Below, piece by piece: positions 1-9,110 of a stretch of DNA of 63,002 nt; the first letter of the stretch is position 1, and every line of letters starts with the position of its first letter. The stretch is taken from assembly GCA_045646845.1 (NCBI GenBank), contig JAZRLO010000011.1:1-63002 (forward strand), given 5' to 3'. The position numbers and the translations under genes are program-made. Below the pieces are notes generated by a model. The model made no database searches and was not told the DNA's origin. It worked only from the letters and a program-made list of their open reading frames with translations. Source of the stretch: HGM04593 sp045646845 (GTDB taxonomy: Bacteria > Bacteroidota > Bacteroidia > Bacteroidales > Bacteroidaceae).

Positions 1-86
1 AATAGATACACTGCCTACGGCGATTTTGCAAACACTCGTTGTAAAAACTTCAAGTAAACTTGGTTTTAACTCGTTTAGTTGCAAAA

Positions 87-141
87 TTCGCTTTGCTCAG
101 TATGACAAACAATATTTGGGTCAACTGCTATATTATTGCCA
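87..141. repeat. 55-bp partial copy of a dispersed MITE-like repeat
   Basis: These 55 bases are identical to 34276-34330, the right end of the MITE-like element between trpS and pheT. The DNA to the left (1-86) differs from that element, so this is either a truncated copy or a family member with a different left half. An open frame runs from base 26 through this repeat into the AraC gene, but that N-terminal stretch is repeat-derived and unlikely to be protein. Confidence 0.8.
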
Positions 142-283
142 TTTTTTTTATCCTATTTTTCTCCTTTATTTCTTTTGCTGTGTCTCTGCGGGTTCACATT
201 ATCAGTCTGTTATTGTCCATTTTCGCGGTTTAATTTTGTCAAATACTCCGTTATATATTAAATTTGCTCCAAAATCAAAAGAA

Positions 284-1147
284 ATGAAAGCTACTACAGA
301 TTTTAGGTCAGACCGTGTTATTCTTGTCGATCTTAAAAAGGAGATGCATTATTCGGAACCGATACGCTGCAACCATCTTGTATTTCTTCTGTGCCGGCAG
401 GGTGAAGTGGAGATAGAGATAAATTACAATACATATCTGCTCAAAGAGAACGGAACCCTGACAATCCATCCTCTTGACATCGTTACGCTCAAGAGCGGCA
501 GCGATGATTTTTCCTCAACAGTGCTGATGCTTCCGGCAAGCAGTTTCACTCCGATTCTCAAAGAGATAAATTTCTCCAATTTCGACTATATAAAAAGGAA
601 CCCGGTTGTATATCACATGCCGGAGTATCTCGAAATAATAAAAGGTCTCTTTTCGGTCCTTGAGTCGGCAAAGAAGGTCGTGAGCTACGAGAATTTCGAA
701 AAGATTGTAGAGAAGCAGGTCTCCTCTATGTTCTATGTCCAAAAAAACTACTATGCTTCGCATAATGCCGTCAATGGTGATTTCCATGAAGTCATGTCCA
801 GAAAAAAGGAGATTTTCCGTGCCTTCATAAAGGAGTTGATAAGTTCCCATTCCGTGTCGCGAGAGGTTCTGTTTTATGCGAACGAGGTCGGGATAAGCAG
901 TGGCTATCTCAATGAGGTGTGCAATGAGATTTCAGGTCACTCGGCAAAGGAAATCATTGACTCGGCCGTAGCCGCCCGTCTTAAATATGAACTCTCATAT
1001 ACCACAAAAAGCATCCAGGAGATAGCTGACGAATACAATTTTCCGAGCCAGTCCTATTTCAGCCGCTACTATAAGCGTTTGTCCGGTGTTACTCCCAGTG
1101 ATTTCCGCAAAGGAGCTAACAGGAGTCCGCTTGATAATGTTGTGTAG
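284..1147 (+). CDS. AraC family transcriptional regulator
   Basis: Predicted cytoplasmic DNA-binding regulator of 287 aa. The C-terminal ~100 residues form the two helix-turn-helix motifs of the AraC/XylS family; the second contains the typical run SIQEIADEYNFPSQSYFSRY followed by GVTPSDFRK. The N-terminal ~170 residues resemble a cupin-like sensing domain (HLVFLLCRQGEVEIEIN, then HPLDIVTLKSG), so it probably binds a small ligand that I cannot name. I chose the ATG at 284 (MKATTDFRSD) because the open frame upstream runs through a dispersed repeat at 87-141 that also occurs near 34,300. The gene stands alone; the next gene, on the same strand, is a radical SAM protein about 80 bases downstream with its own promoter. 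Confidence 0.85.
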   Translation: MKATTDFRSDRVILVDLKKEMHYSEPIRCNHLVFLLCRQGEVEIEINYNTYLLKENGTLTIHPLDIVTLKSGSDDFSSTVLMLPASSFTPILKEINFSNFDYIKRNPVVYHMPEYLEIIKGLFSVLESAKKVVSYENFEKIVEKQVSSMFYVQKNYYASHNAVNGDFHEVMSRKKEIFRAFIKELISSHSVSREVLFYANEVGISSGYLNEVCNEISGHSAKEIIDSAVAARLKYELSYTTKSIQEIADEYNFPSQSYFSRYYKRLSGVTPSDFRKGANRSPLDNVV

Positions 1148-1218
1148 CCGTATTGTGCTATACGCATCTCCTCTCCCTGTTTTCTTGAATGCATTATGGA
1201 AAACAGGGATTTTTTATG

Positions 1219-1226
1219 TAAGTTTG
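1219..1226 (+). promoter_or_regulatory. Promoter -7 box before the radical SAM gene
   Basis: TAAGTTTG matches the Bacteroidota -7 consensus TAnnTTTG. It ends only four bases before the ATG at 1231, so transcription would start at or beside the start codon and the mRNA may be leaderless. Confidence 0.4.
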
Positions 1227-1230
1227 CATT

Positions 1231-2160
1231 ATGAGTGACGAGCGTTTTTATTTCAACGAGTTCGGTGCATATTTGAGTTCCGTTTTCGGCTGCAAAGTGC
1301 AGAAGATAACTCTTGATGCCGGTTTTACCTGTCCCAACCGCGACGGTAAGGTGGGGCGGGGCGGTTGTACTTATTGCAACAACCAGACATTCAATCCGGC
1401 TTATTGCCATAGGCACCTGTCCGTTACGGAGCAGATGGAGAAGGGAATCTCTTTCTTTTTGCATAAGTATCCCACGATGCGTTATCTTGCCTATTTTCAG
1501 GCATACACCAATACGTATGACTCCCTTGAAAATCTTAAAGGGCGTTACGAAGAGGCTTTATCTGTGGATAGTTGCGTAGGTATAGTAATTGGTACGCGCC
1601 CCGACTGTATGCCCGAAGAATTGCTCGATTATCTTCAGGATTTGCGTGAACGCACCTTTGTTCTTGTTGAATATGGAATAGAGAGTGCCGATGATTCAAC
1701 ATTGCTGCGAATCAACCGCGGCCACGATTATGCCTGTGCCGAAGATGCTGTGCGGCGTACGGCTGCACGCGGAATCCCTGTCGGTGCACATATAATACTC
1801 GGTCTTCCGGGAGAGGGACGTGAGGAACTGATGCGGCAGGCCGCACTGCTTTCTGAACTGCCGTTGACTACGCTCAAACTGCACCAGCTGCAACTTATAC
1901 GCGGAACGCGTATGGCTGCGGAATATACTGAGTGTCCCGGCGATTTTTCTCTTTTTGCTTTAGAGGATTACATTGAGACTGTTATTGACTATGTAGAGCG
2001 TCTTAATCCGGCTTTCGTGCTTGAACGTTTCGCATCCCAGTCACCAAAGGAACTGCTTATAGCTCCAGATTGGGGACTCAAGAACCATGAACTGGTCGAT
2101 AAAATCAAACGCCGCATGCGTGAGAGGAATACATGGCAGGGTAGATTGTTTGCTTTTTAG
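1231..2160 (+). CDS. TIGR01212-type radical SAM protein (YhcC-like)
   Basis: 309 aa radical SAM enzyme. Near the N-terminus it has the motif CPNRDG...GGCTYC, whose cysteines would hold the 4Fe-4S cluster that cleaves S-adenosylmethionine; this spacing is typical of the TIGR01212/YhcC family rather than the classic CxxxCxxC. Later motifs fit the partial TIM barrel (VGIVIGTRPDC, LVEYGIESADD, HIILGLPGE). The substrate of this family is not established to my knowledge, so none is assigned. The start ATG lies just after a promoter box. The gene converges with miaA, and the two share a hairpin around 2229-2252. Confidence 0.9.
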   Translation: MSDERFYFNEFGAYLSSVFGCKVQKITLDAGFTCPNRDGKVGRGGCTYCNNQTFNPAYCHRHLSVTEQMEKGISFFLHKYPTMRYLAYFQAYTNTYDSLENLKGRYEEALSVDSCVGIVIGTRPDCMPEELLDYLQDLRERTFVLVEYGIESADDSTLLRINRGHDYACAEDAVRRTAARGIPVGAHIILGLPGEGREELMRQAALLSELPLTTLKLHQLQLIRGTRMAAEYTECPGDFSLFALEDYIETVIDYVERLNPAFVLERFASQSPKELLIAPDWGLKNHELVDKIKRRMRERNTWQGRLFAF

Positions 2161-2224
2161 CCCGACGTGGCTATAAAACTGTTGCAAAGTCTTGAACCAC
2201 TCTTCGGCTGCTTTTCATGGCTCA

Positions 2225-2252
2225 TAAAAAACACCGCTTATATGCGGTGTTT
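2225..2252 (-). terminator. Intrinsic terminator of the miaA operon
   Basis: Arms AAACACCGC (2229-2237) and GCGGTGTTT (2244-2252) form a 9-bp stem. On the minus strand the stem is followed by a run of T (the A-run at 2225-2231). The miaA stop codon lies in the loop. The same hairpin could also stop the convergent radical SAM transcript. Confidence 0.7.
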
Positions 2253-3137
2253 CTCTATGTGTTCAATAATCTCTTGCACGTTGTCCGGGTGGAACCATGT
2301 AATCTCTTCATCTTTGCGGTACCATGTAACCTGTTTGCGCGAGTATATTCGTGTGTTCTGCTTAATCTTCTCAATGGCGAACGGAAGTTCCCACTCGCCG
2401 TCAAGATATTTGAAAATCTCCTTGTATCCTACCGTGTTAAGTGAGTTGTGGTGTCTCAGATGCACGAAACTCTTTACCTCTTCTATTAGCCCCTGTCCTA
2501 TCATCATGTCAACGCGGCGGTTTATGCGCGCATAAAGTTCTTCACGCTCTCGATGCAGACCTACCTTTATTATGTTGAACGGACGCTTTTTCTTTTCGCT
2601 TGTTCTGAAAGAGCTGTATTTCTTGCCGGTCATGTAGCATATCTCCAGAGCGTGCATTACACGTTTCGGGTTCTTTATATCTGCTTCTCTGTAGTATTCC
2701 GGGTCGAGGATACGGAGTTCGGCTGCAAGTTGCTCCAGTCCTTCACGTTCATATTTTTCAAGGACCATGCTTCTTGTCGCTTCGTCAACTGTCGGTATAT
2801 CATCGATGCCGTTGCACACGGCGTCTATGTACATCATTGAACCGCCAGACATAAGCATTGTGGGGTGGTGGGGAAACTCTTTTTCAAGAAGTGACAGCAC
2901 CTCCTCTTCGTAGCGCGCCGCACTGTAGTAGTCTCCCGGTGTCAGTTGCCCCACAAAGTAGTGTTTGTGTTTCGACAACTCCTCTTCGGTTGGCATTGCC
3001 GTACCGATTCTCATACCCTTGTACATCTGCCGCGAGTCGGACGAGATTATAGGGCATCCGTAATAAGAAGCAATGGCAAGACTGGTATCAGTCTTGCCTA
3101 CTGCTGTGGGGCCAATGAGTACAACCAGGTTGTTCAT
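2238..3137 (-). CDS. miaA: tRNA dimethylallyltransferase
   Basis: 299 aa, normal length for MiaA. It transfers a dimethylallyl group from dimethylallyl diphosphate to N6 of adenosine 37 in tRNAs that read codons starting with U. The N-terminus has the P-loop GPTAVGKT, followed by the family motif SSDSRQMYKGM. It is the last gene of the minus-strand lpxD/lpxC-fabZ/lpxA group, 17 bases after the pRiA4b ORF-3-like gene. Its stop codon sits inside the loop of a terminator hairpin. Linkage to lipid A genes is probably only a shared transcript. Confidence 0.97.
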   Translation of the reverse strand: MNNLVVLIGPTAVGKTDTSLAIASYYGCPIISSDSRQMYKGMRIGTAMPTEEELSKHKHYFVGQLTPGDYYSAARYEEEVLSLLEKEFPHHPTMLMSGGSMMYIDAVCNGIDDIPTVDEATRSMVLEKYEREGLEQLAAELRILDPEYYREADIKNPKRVMHALEICYMTGKKYSSFRTSEKKKRPFNIIKVGLHREREELYARINRRVDMMIGQGLIEEVKSFVHLRHHNSLNTVGYKEIFKYLDGEWELPFAIEKIKQNTRIYSRKQVTWYRKDEEITWFHPDNVQEIIEHIEKHRI

Positions 3138-3154
3138 CAGTCTTTATCCTGTTT

Positions 3155-3721
3155 TCAATAAATGTCGTCTATTGAGCTTATATCGCTGATGTTGCCCATG
3201 TCGAAGCCGTCCGGGTCAAGGTCTTCATCATCGTACTGGTCGCTGCCGTAGAAATCCTCGCTGAATTCGTCGCTTGCGGAAACAGTGTTTCCCTTGCTCA
3301 TGAGTTCTTCGAAATCGAGTGTCTGAGCCGGGGCCTCGCCGATGCTTTTGGTGCATACAGGGGCATCAATGTCCTTTCCGAACTCAATCTTGCTCAATTC
3401 CATATAGAAGACGCGGTCGCCAAGAGGGTCGAACACGTACATCAGCTTCTGCTTCTCCTCCTCAACAAGGTCTCCTATGACGGTATCTGCCATTACATAG
3501 TTCTCCTCCTCGGACATGCTTCCCATGTCCTCTCTTGTAATCTCAATCTCCTTTATCCATTTGTCGGTGCATATGAAGAATGAGGTCATCTGGTCATCGG
3601 GGTAGTTCACCGATTCTAGAATCGCATTGTTCAGTTCAATGAATGTCGCATCGGCATCAATCTCTATATCCCTTCTGAAATCTTCAACTTCGTCCGACAA
3701 AAGTCTGAATTTATATACCAT
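3155..3721 (-). CDS. pRiA4b ORF-3-like (IS1096 passenger-type) protein
   Basis: 188 aa acidic protein. The N-terminal half (VYKFRLLSDEVEDFRRDIEI, then a segment with YPDDQMTSFFI and KQKLMYVFDPLGDRVFYMEL) resembles the plasmid pRiA4b ORF-3 fold, a family of unknown function also carried as a passenger gene on IS1096-type elements. The C-terminal ~40 residues are very rich in Asp, Glu and Ser and look disordered. No transposase or inverted repeats are nearby, and it sits inside the lpxA-miaA operon (42 bases after lpxA, 17 before miaA), so here it appears to be a resident chromosomal gene. Function unknown. Confidence 0.75.
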   Translation of the reverse strand: MVYKFRLLSDEVEDFRRDIEIDADATFIELNNAILESVNYPDDQMTSFFICTDKWIKEIEITREDMGSMSEEENYVMADTVIGDLVEEEKQKLMYVFDPLGDRVFYMELSKIEFGKDIDAPVCTKSIGEAPAQTLDFEELMSKGNTVSASDEFSEDFYGSDQYDDEDLDPDGFDMGNISDISSIDDIY

Positions 3722-3763
3722 AATCCTGTAATTTTTTCTATTCGGTTCTTTTTATAATATCCG

Positions 3764-4534
3764 TTATCCAATGATTCCTCTTTCGGATTCATTCTCTACA
3801 AATCTCAGTATATATTCTACTTCCGGTGTTATGTTTCCGCTCTCCTTTATGCGCGCAAGTGCAGTAGATACAATGGTCCCGCTTCCGTATATGTTGCGGT
3901 ATGCATCGTGTATGCTCTTGATTGTTTCATTGCTGAATCCGCGACGACGGAGCCCGACAATGTTAAGTCCGCTGTATCTGGCAGGCTCACGGCCCACTAT
4001 GATATATGGCGGAATATCCTTGTTGAGACGGCAGCCGCCCTGAATCATTACATAACCGCCGATGTGCGTGAACTGGTGGACGAGCACGCATGCACTCAGT
4101 ATCGCATTGTCGTGTATTGTCACCTCTCCTGCAATCTTCGACGAGTTACCGATAATGCATCCGCTGCCGATGACACAGTCGTGGCCTATATGGGCGTTCT
4201 CCATGAAAAGGTTACCGTTGCCTATTACGGTCTTGCCCTTTGATGCAGTACCTCGGTTAAGTGTAACGTTTTCACGTATCATATTGTTGTCGCCTATCTC
4301 AAGTGTGGTTTCCTCGCCGACGAACTTCAGGTCCTGTGGAATGCCGCCAACGACAGCTCCGTGGAAGACTCTGTTGTTGTTGCCCATGCGGGTGCCTGAA
4401 AGTACCGACGCATGTGCCATTATGTGGCAGTTGTCACCTATCACGACGTTGTCCTCGATATATACGAACGGTTCTATGGTGCAATTCTCGCCGATTTTTG
4501 CACCCGGGTGTATATGTGCTAATGGACTTATCAT
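3764..4534 (-). CDS. lpxA: Acyl-ACP--UDP-N-acetylglucosamine O-acyltransferase
   Basis: First committed acylation step of lipid A synthesis: moves a 3-hydroxyacyl chain from ACP to UDP-GlcNAc in the cytoplasm. The sequence is a left-handed beta-helix of hexapeptide repeats (IGENCTIEPFVYIEDNVVIG and following), with the catalytic histidine region HIGHDC and a helical C-terminus. I prefer the ATG at 4534 (MISPLAHIHPG, the usual LpxA start), giving 256 aa; another in-frame ATG at 4549 would add five residues. It follows lpxC-fabZ closely and is probably co-transcribed with it and with lpxD. Confidence 0.96.
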   Translation of the reverse strand: MISPLAHIHPGAKIGENCTIEPFVYIEDNVVIGDNCHIMAHASVLSGTRMGNNNRVFHGAVVGGIPQDLKFVGEETTLEIGDNNMIRENVTLNRGTASKGKTVIGNGNLFMENAHIGHDCVIGSGCIIGNSSKIAGEVTIHDNAILSACVLVHQFTHIGGYVMIQGGCRLNKDIPPYIIVGREPARYSGLNIVGLRRRGFSNETIKSIHDAYRNIYGSGTIVSTALARIKESGNITPEVEYILRFVENESERGIIG

Positions 4535-4552
4535 AGTATTGTATTTCAATAT

Positions 4553-5941
4553 TTAATCCTTGTTCTTAATAATCTGTCCTGTGAATTGTGCCTCAGCAAC
4601 CAGTTTTTCTCCAACAAATACATAGCCTCTCATTATTGAGATGCCGTGGCGAAGGGGGGCTGTCTGCTCTACCTTGAATATAAGCGTGTCTCCGGGGACA
4701 ACCTTCTTGTGGAATGCAATCTTTTCTATTCTCAGGAAGTATGTTGAGTATCTTTCCGGTTCGTCAAGCATGTTCATTACAAGAAGTGCACCACACTGCG
4801 ACATTGCTTCGATCAGCAGCACTCCCGGCATTATCGGCTCGTCGGGGAAGTGTCCTGTAAAGAACGGTTCGTTCATCGTTACATTCTTTGTTCCGACGAT
4901 GTAGTTTGAGCCCAGTTCCGTAACCTTGTCAACAAGAAGCATGGGACTGCGGTGGGGCAGAAGCTCCTTTATGCGCTTGATGTCCATTATGGGTTCACGG
5001 TTCGGGTCATATACCGGTGCCTGTATCTGGTGCTCGCGAATAACCTTGCGCATTGCGCGTGCAAATTTGTTGTTTATAGTATGTCCGGGGCATGTGGCAA
5101 TGATTCGTCCCTGAAGCGGTTTCCCTATAAGTGCCAGGTCTCCGATGATGTCAAGCAGTTTGTGGCGTGCAGGCTCGTTGTTCCAGACCAAAGGCTTGTG
5201 GTTGAGGTAACCGAGCTTCTTTGCATCCATGCGCGGTATGCCTATTACATCGGCAAGCTGGTCGAACTTGTCCTGCGGCATCTCCCGCTCATATATTACT
5301 ATTGCATTGTCGAGGTCACCTCCCTTGATGAGTCCAAGGTGCATCAACGGCTCAAGCTCGCGCACGAATACGAATGTACGGCTCGATGCTATCTCTTCCT
5401 TGAAACTCTCCATGCTCTCGAGCGTGGCATACTGGTTGAACAGTATGTCGCTGTTGTAGTGTACGAGCACGTTAAGGCTGAAGTTCTCGTCGGGCAGTAT
5501 TATTATTGAACTGCCGGTATTCTCGTCCTTTATCTCAATTTTGGATTTAATTACGAAAACATCCTTTTCGGCATTCTGCTCCTTTATGCCTATGCGCTCA
5601 ATGTTCTCTACATAGTATTTTGCACTTCCGTCGAGTATGGGGAACTCCGGTCCGTTAACCTGCATCAGACAGTTGTCGATGCCGAGGGCGAACAGCGCGG
5701 CCATCGCATGCTCCACAGTGCTGACGCGTGCCTCGCCTTTTGTCAGCACGGTACCGCGTGTGGTCTCTGTAACATTCTCGGCAACCGCATCTATTATCGG
5801 TTCTCCCGGCAGGTCAATGCGCTGTATCTTGTAACCGTAGTTCTCGGGAGCCGGGTTGAACGTTACGGTGAGGCTAAGGCCTGTATGCAGTCCTTTGCCG
5901 AACAGTGAAAAACTTCCGTTTAGTGTCTTCTGTTTATTCAT
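4553..5941 (-). CDS. lpxC-fabZ: LpxC deacetylase fused to FabZ dehydratase
   Basis: 462 aa bifunctional enzyme. Residues about 1-300 are LpxC, the zinc deacetylase that commits UDP-acyl-GlcNAc to lipid A; visible metal-site regions are STVEHAMAAL and NEPARHKLLDIIGDLAL. Residues about 318-462 are FabZ, the 3-hydroxyacyl-ACP dehydratase, with HRSPMLLVDKV and the catalytic GHFPDEPIMPGVLLIEAM. This fusion is normal in Bacteroidota and is not a frameshift. It couples use of 3-hydroxyacyl-ACP for lipid A with its dehydration for phospholipid synthesis. It lies between lpxD (10 bases upstream) and lpxA. Confidence 0.97.
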   Translation of the reverse strand: MNKQKTLNGSFSLFGKGLHTGLSLTVTFNPAPENYGYKIQRIDLPGEPIIDAVAENVTETTRGTVLTKGEARVSTVEHAMAALFALGIDNCLMQVNGPEFPILDGSAKYYVENIERIGIKEQNAEKDVFVIKSKIEIKDENTGSSIIILPDENFSLNVLVHYNSDILFNQYATLESMESFKEEIASSRTFVFVRELEPLMHLGLIKGGDLDNAIVIYEREMPQDKFDQLADVIGIPRMDAKKLGYLNHKPLVWNNEPARHKLLDIIGDLALIGKPLQGRIIATCPGHTINNKFARAMRKVIREHQIQAPVYDPNREPIMDIKRIKELLPHRSPMLLVDKVTELGSNYIVGTKNVTMNEPFFTGHFPDEPIMPGVLLIEAMSQCGALLVMNMLDEPERYSTYFLRIEKIAFHKKVVPGDTLIFKVEQTAPLRHGISIMRGYVFVGEKLVAEAQFTGQIIKNKD

Positions 5942-5951
5942 AGAAGTGATT

Positions 5952-6983
5952 TTATTTTTTCTTCAATGCTTCAATCTCTTTTGTAAGTGCCTTTATCTTC
6001 TTGTCCATGTCGGGAAGGCGTCTCGTGTATGCCGACAGGCGTATGTATTCCTTGGCGTCTATGGCAGGTGAGCCCAATACGGTTCTGCCTCCTTCGAGGT
6101 TACCAATGGTTCCGCATTGCGGTCCTATGGTCGTACGGTCACCTATTGTGCTGTGTCCAGAAATACCTGCCTGTCCGCCGAATATGCACCATTGGCCTAT
6201 TTTTGTTGTGCCTGCCACTCCTACCTGTGCCGCCATCGCGGTGTGGCTGCCAACCTCATCGTTGTGTGCTATCTGTACAAGGTTGTCGAGTTTTACGCCA
6301 TTGTGTATTATCGTGGAGCCCATTGTCGCACGGTCTATACAGGTGTTTGCGCCAATCTCAACATCGTCCTCAATAACGACGATACCGGTCTGGGGAATCT
6401 TGTTGTATCCGTCTGCGGTAGGAGCGAATCCGAATCCGTCTGCACCGATTACGCATCCGCTGTGGAGTATGCAGTTGTTCCCTATGCGGCAGTCATGATA
6501 GACGGTGGCATGTGCATACAGGATACATCCGTTGCCCACTTTGGTGCCGTCGCCTATTGAGACTCCGTCGTGGAGCATGCAGTTGTCACCTATTTCACAG
6601 CCGTCTCCTATGACAACGAACGGAGCTATGTAGCAGTTCTCTCCCACTTTTGCCGACGGTGATATGGATGCCAGTGAACTGATACCGCTTTTTCTGGGCT
6701 TGCTTGCCTCATACATCATCATGAGCTTGGCAAGGCTTTCGTATGCATTGTCAACCTTGATGAGTGTCGCCTTTATCTCTTCTGTGGCCACAAAGTCGCG
6801 GTTTACCAGAACTACCGATGATTGTGTGGTGTATATATATTCGGTATATTTCGGGTTTGCCAGGAATGAGAGGGCTCCGGGTACACCTTCTTCGATTTTT
6901 GCAAATGTATATACCTCAGCATTCTCGTTGCCTACAACCTCGCCGCCGATGAACGAAGCTATTTGTTTAGCTGTGAATTTCAT
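5952..6983 (-). CDS. lpxD: UDP-3-O-acylglucosamine N-acyltransferase
   Basis: 343 aa. Adds the second 3-hydroxyacyl chain, at the 2-amino position, to UDP-3-O-acyl-glucosamine in lipid A synthesis. The N-terminal uridine-binding domain (MKFTAKQIASFIGGEVVGNE) is followed by a hexapeptide-repeat beta-helix with the family motif DGFGFAPTADGYNKIPQTG and the catalytic-histidine segment DNLVQIAHNDEVG, then a C-terminal helix. It is the first gene of the minus-strand lipid A operon; a candidate -7 box lies at 7019-7026. Confidence 0.97.
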   Translation of the reverse strand: MKFTAKQIASFIGGEVVGNENAEVYTFAKIEEGVPGALSFLANPKYTEYIYTTQSSVVLVNRDFVATEEIKATLIKVDNAYESLAKLMMMYEASKPRKSGISSLASISPSAKVGENCYIAPFVVIGDGCEIGDNCMLHDGVSIGDGTKVGNGCILYAHATVYHDCRIGNNCILHSGCVIGADGFGFAPTADGYNKIPQTGIVVIEDDVEIGANTCIDRATMGSTIIHNGVKLDNLVQIAHNDEVGSHTAMAAQVGVAGTTKIGQWCIFGGQAGISGHSTIGDRTTIGPQCGTIGNLEGGRTVLGSPAIDAKEYIRLSAYTRRLPDMDKKIKALTKEIEALKKK

Positions 6984-7018
6984 ATAGTATATGAGTTTTA
7001 TCCTGTATTACAATATTG

Positions 7019-7026
7019 CGAAGATA
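7019..7026 (-). promoter_or_regulatory. Promoter -7 box before lpxD
   Basis: On the minus strand the sequence is TATCTTCG, a common Bacteroidota -7 variant, about 35 bases upstream of the lpxD start. No convincing -33 element at the right spacing was seen. Confidence 0.4.
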
Positions 7027-7092
7027 ATCATTTCGCTCAAAACTGAGTTGCTTTTTTGGGAAATTTAATAATCGGGATTCAGTTTCCGGACA

Positions 7093-7923
7093 TTAAATTA
7101 CGCCTCTTGCCCTCAGCTCCTGTTCCATCTGTTGCTGGTAATCCTTTGCTTTCTCTGCTGCAACCGTTGCGAAGTTCTCGCTGCTGTCGGCAAAGATGAT
7201 GGCGCGGCTGGCGTTCACCAGCAGACCGCAATCGCTGTTCATACCATATTTGCATACCTCTTCTAACGAGCCGCCCTGTGCTCCTACACCGGGAACAAGA
7301 AGGAAGTGGTTGGGTACTATGCGGCGAACGTTTTCGAATGACTTGCCCTGTGTCGCACCTACAACATACATCATGTTCTCGTCGCTTCCCCATTTCTGAG
7401 ATGTCTCAAGTACCTTCTCGAACAGCATTGTACCGTTCTCGTCCTTGGTCAACTGGAAATCATGTGAACCCGGGTTCGATGTGAGTGCGAGTACAATCAC
7501 CCAACTGCCCTCATATGCAAGGAACGGTTTCACGCTGTCCTCGCCCATGTAGGGTGCCACAGTTATTGAATCGACCTTCATCTCCTCGAAGAATGAACGT
7601 GCGTAGAGTGATGAGGTGTTGCCGATGTCACCACGCTTGGCGTCTGCGATTATGAAAATTTCGGGGTAGTTCTCCTTTATATAATTTACGGTCTTCTCGA
7701 AACTGATCCATCCCTTCACGCCGCATGCCTCGTAGAATGCAAGGTTGGGCTTGTACGCTACGGTGTATGGTGCAGTAGCGTCGATTATCGCTTTGTTGAA
7801 CTCGAATACCGCATCTTCACTTTCGAGCAGGTGTGCCGGCAATTTCTTGATGTCACTGTCGAGTCCTACGCATAGGAATGACTTCTTTTCCTTTATCTGC
7901 TTTACAAGTTCCTGTCTGTTCAT
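7093..7923 (-). CDS. pyrF: Orotidine 5'-phosphate decarboxylase
   Basis: 276 aa, the longer type-2 OMP decarboxylase. It makes UMP from orotidine 5'-phosphate, the last step of de novo pyrimidine synthesis. The catalytic motif is FIIADAKRGDIGNTSSLYA (the Asp-x-Lys-x-x-Asp network), and phosphate-binding segments appear near VPGVGAQGG and NASRAII. It follows prfA by about 20 bases on the minus strand and is probably part of a purM-prfA-pyrF transcript. Confidence 0.97.
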   Translation of the reverse strand: MNRQELVKQIKEKKSFLCVGLDSDIKKLPAHLLESEDAVFEFNKAIIDATAPYTVAYKPNLAFYEACGVKGWISFEKTVNYIKENYPEIFIIADAKRGDIGNTSSLYARSFFEEMKVDSITVAPYMGEDSVKPFLAYEGSWVIVLALTSNPGSHDFQLTKDENGTMLFEKVLETSQKWGSDENMMYVVGATQGKSFENVRRIVPNHFLLVPGVGAQGGSLEEVCKYGMNSDCGLLVNASRAIIFADSSENFATVAAEKAKDYQQQMEQELRARGVI

Positions 7924-7943
7924 ATCCTGTATGTTTTATTTGT

Positions 7944-9053
7944 TTATAATTCCTGTTCCTTCATCCTCTCTGCGTTCTCTGCAATGATAAGATGGTCTAT
8001 GCAGTCCTGTATGTCGCCGTTGACAAATGCGTTGAGGTTGTATATGGTGTAGTTTATCCTGTGGTCCGTGATGCGTCCCTGCGGATAGTTGTATGTGCGT
8101 ATCTTTGCGGAACGGTCACCAGTCGAAACCATTGTCTTGCGTTTGTTTGCTATGTCATCGGCATACCGCTGGTGTTCACGGTCAAAAATAAGGGTACGCA
8201 GGCGTGCAAGTGCACGCTCTTTGTTTTTCGGCTGGTCGCGTGTTTCGGTACACTCGATGAGAATCTCCTCAATCTGGTTCGTCTCTGGGTTAAGCCACGG
8301 GTAGCGCAGTCGCACGCCTGATTCAACCTTATTGACGTTCTGTCCTCCGGCACCGCTCGAACGGAATGTGTCCCATTTTATTGCGCTTTCGGTTATTTCA
8401 ACGTCGAATGCTTCGGCTTCGGGCAACACTGCCACCGATGCTGCTGACGTGTGTACGCGGCCTTGTGTTTCCGTTGCGGGCACACGCTGCACGCGATGAA
8501 CTCCCGACTCGTATTTCAGCGTACCGTAAACCTTTTCACCGGTTACGGTGCAAATGATCTCCTTGTATCCTCCCGATGTGCCTTCGCTGCAGCTCGAAAC
8601 TTCAATTCTCCATCCTTTGCTTTCGCAGTATTTGGTGTACATGCGGAAAAGGTCGCCTGCAAAAATGGCCGCCTCGTCGCCTCCTGTACCGCCGCGGATT
8701 TCAAGAATGGCATTCTTGTCGTCCTGTGGGTCGGCCGGAATCAGCAACAGCTTTATCTCCTCTTCAGTTTTTGGAATCTCGGCTTCACACATCTCAATCT
8801 CATCCCTTGCCATTTCGCGCAACTCGTTGTCGCTTTCGTTGGCAAGAAGGTCTTTCGCCTCGCTGAGTGAAGTGAGAAGCTGGATGTATCTTTTTCTCGC
8901 GTCGAGAATCTGCTCCAGTTCGCGGTATTCCTTGTTGAGCCTTACATAGCGCTTCATATCGGCCACCACTGCGGGGTCGGTAATCAGCGTCGAAACTTCC
9001 TGAAAGCGTGCCTCCAGGTCGTTCAGTTTGCTCAAAAGTGAATTGTTCTCCAT
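7944..9053 (-). CDS. prfA: Peptide chain release factor 1
   Basis: 369 aa. Terminates translation at UAA and UAG codons. The peptidyl-tRNA hydrolysis motif GGQ is present in RSSGAGGQNVNKVESGVRL, and the stop-codon reading tripeptide PAT in RVQRVPATETQGRVHTSAA, as in RF1 rather than RF2. No programmed frameshift is needed (that occurs in RF2). It lies between the AIR synthetase-like gene and pyrF. Confidence 0.97.
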   Translation of the reverse strand: MENNSLLSKLNDLEARFQEVSTLITDPAVVADMKRYVRLNKEYRELEQILDARKRYIQLLTSLSEAKDLLANESDNELREMARDEIEMCEAEIPKTEEEIKLLLIPADPQDDKNAILEIRGGTGGDEAAIFAGDLFRMYTKYCESKGWRIEVSSCSEGTSGGYKEIICTVTGEKVYGTLKYESGVHRVQRVPATETQGRVHTSAASVAVLPEAEAFDVEITESAIKWDTFRSSGAGGQNVNKVESGVRLRYPWLNPETNQIEEILIECTETRDQPKNKERALARLRTLIFDREHQRYADDIANKRKTMVSTGDRSAKIRTYNYPQGRITDHRINYTIYNLNAFVNGDIQDCIDHLIIAENAERMKEQEL

Positions 9054-9075
9054 TTTAATTTGTTGTGTATATGCG

Positions 9076-9109
9076 ATTTATGCCCTGCAGGTTGATGCTG
9101 GGCATAAAT
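9076..9109. terminator. Hairpin between purM and prfA
   Basis: Perfect 10-bp arms ATTTATGCCC and GGGCATAAAT close a 14-base loop directly after the purM-like stop codon. There is no T-run on the minus strand, so it may be a partial terminator or mRNA-processing hairpin that sets the purM/prfA ratio rather than a full stop. Confidence 0.4.
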
Positions 9110-9110
9110 A

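Noticed and set aside
4553..5941. LpxC-FabZ looked at first like a fusion by error
   Set aside because: This fusion is the normal form in Bacteroidota.
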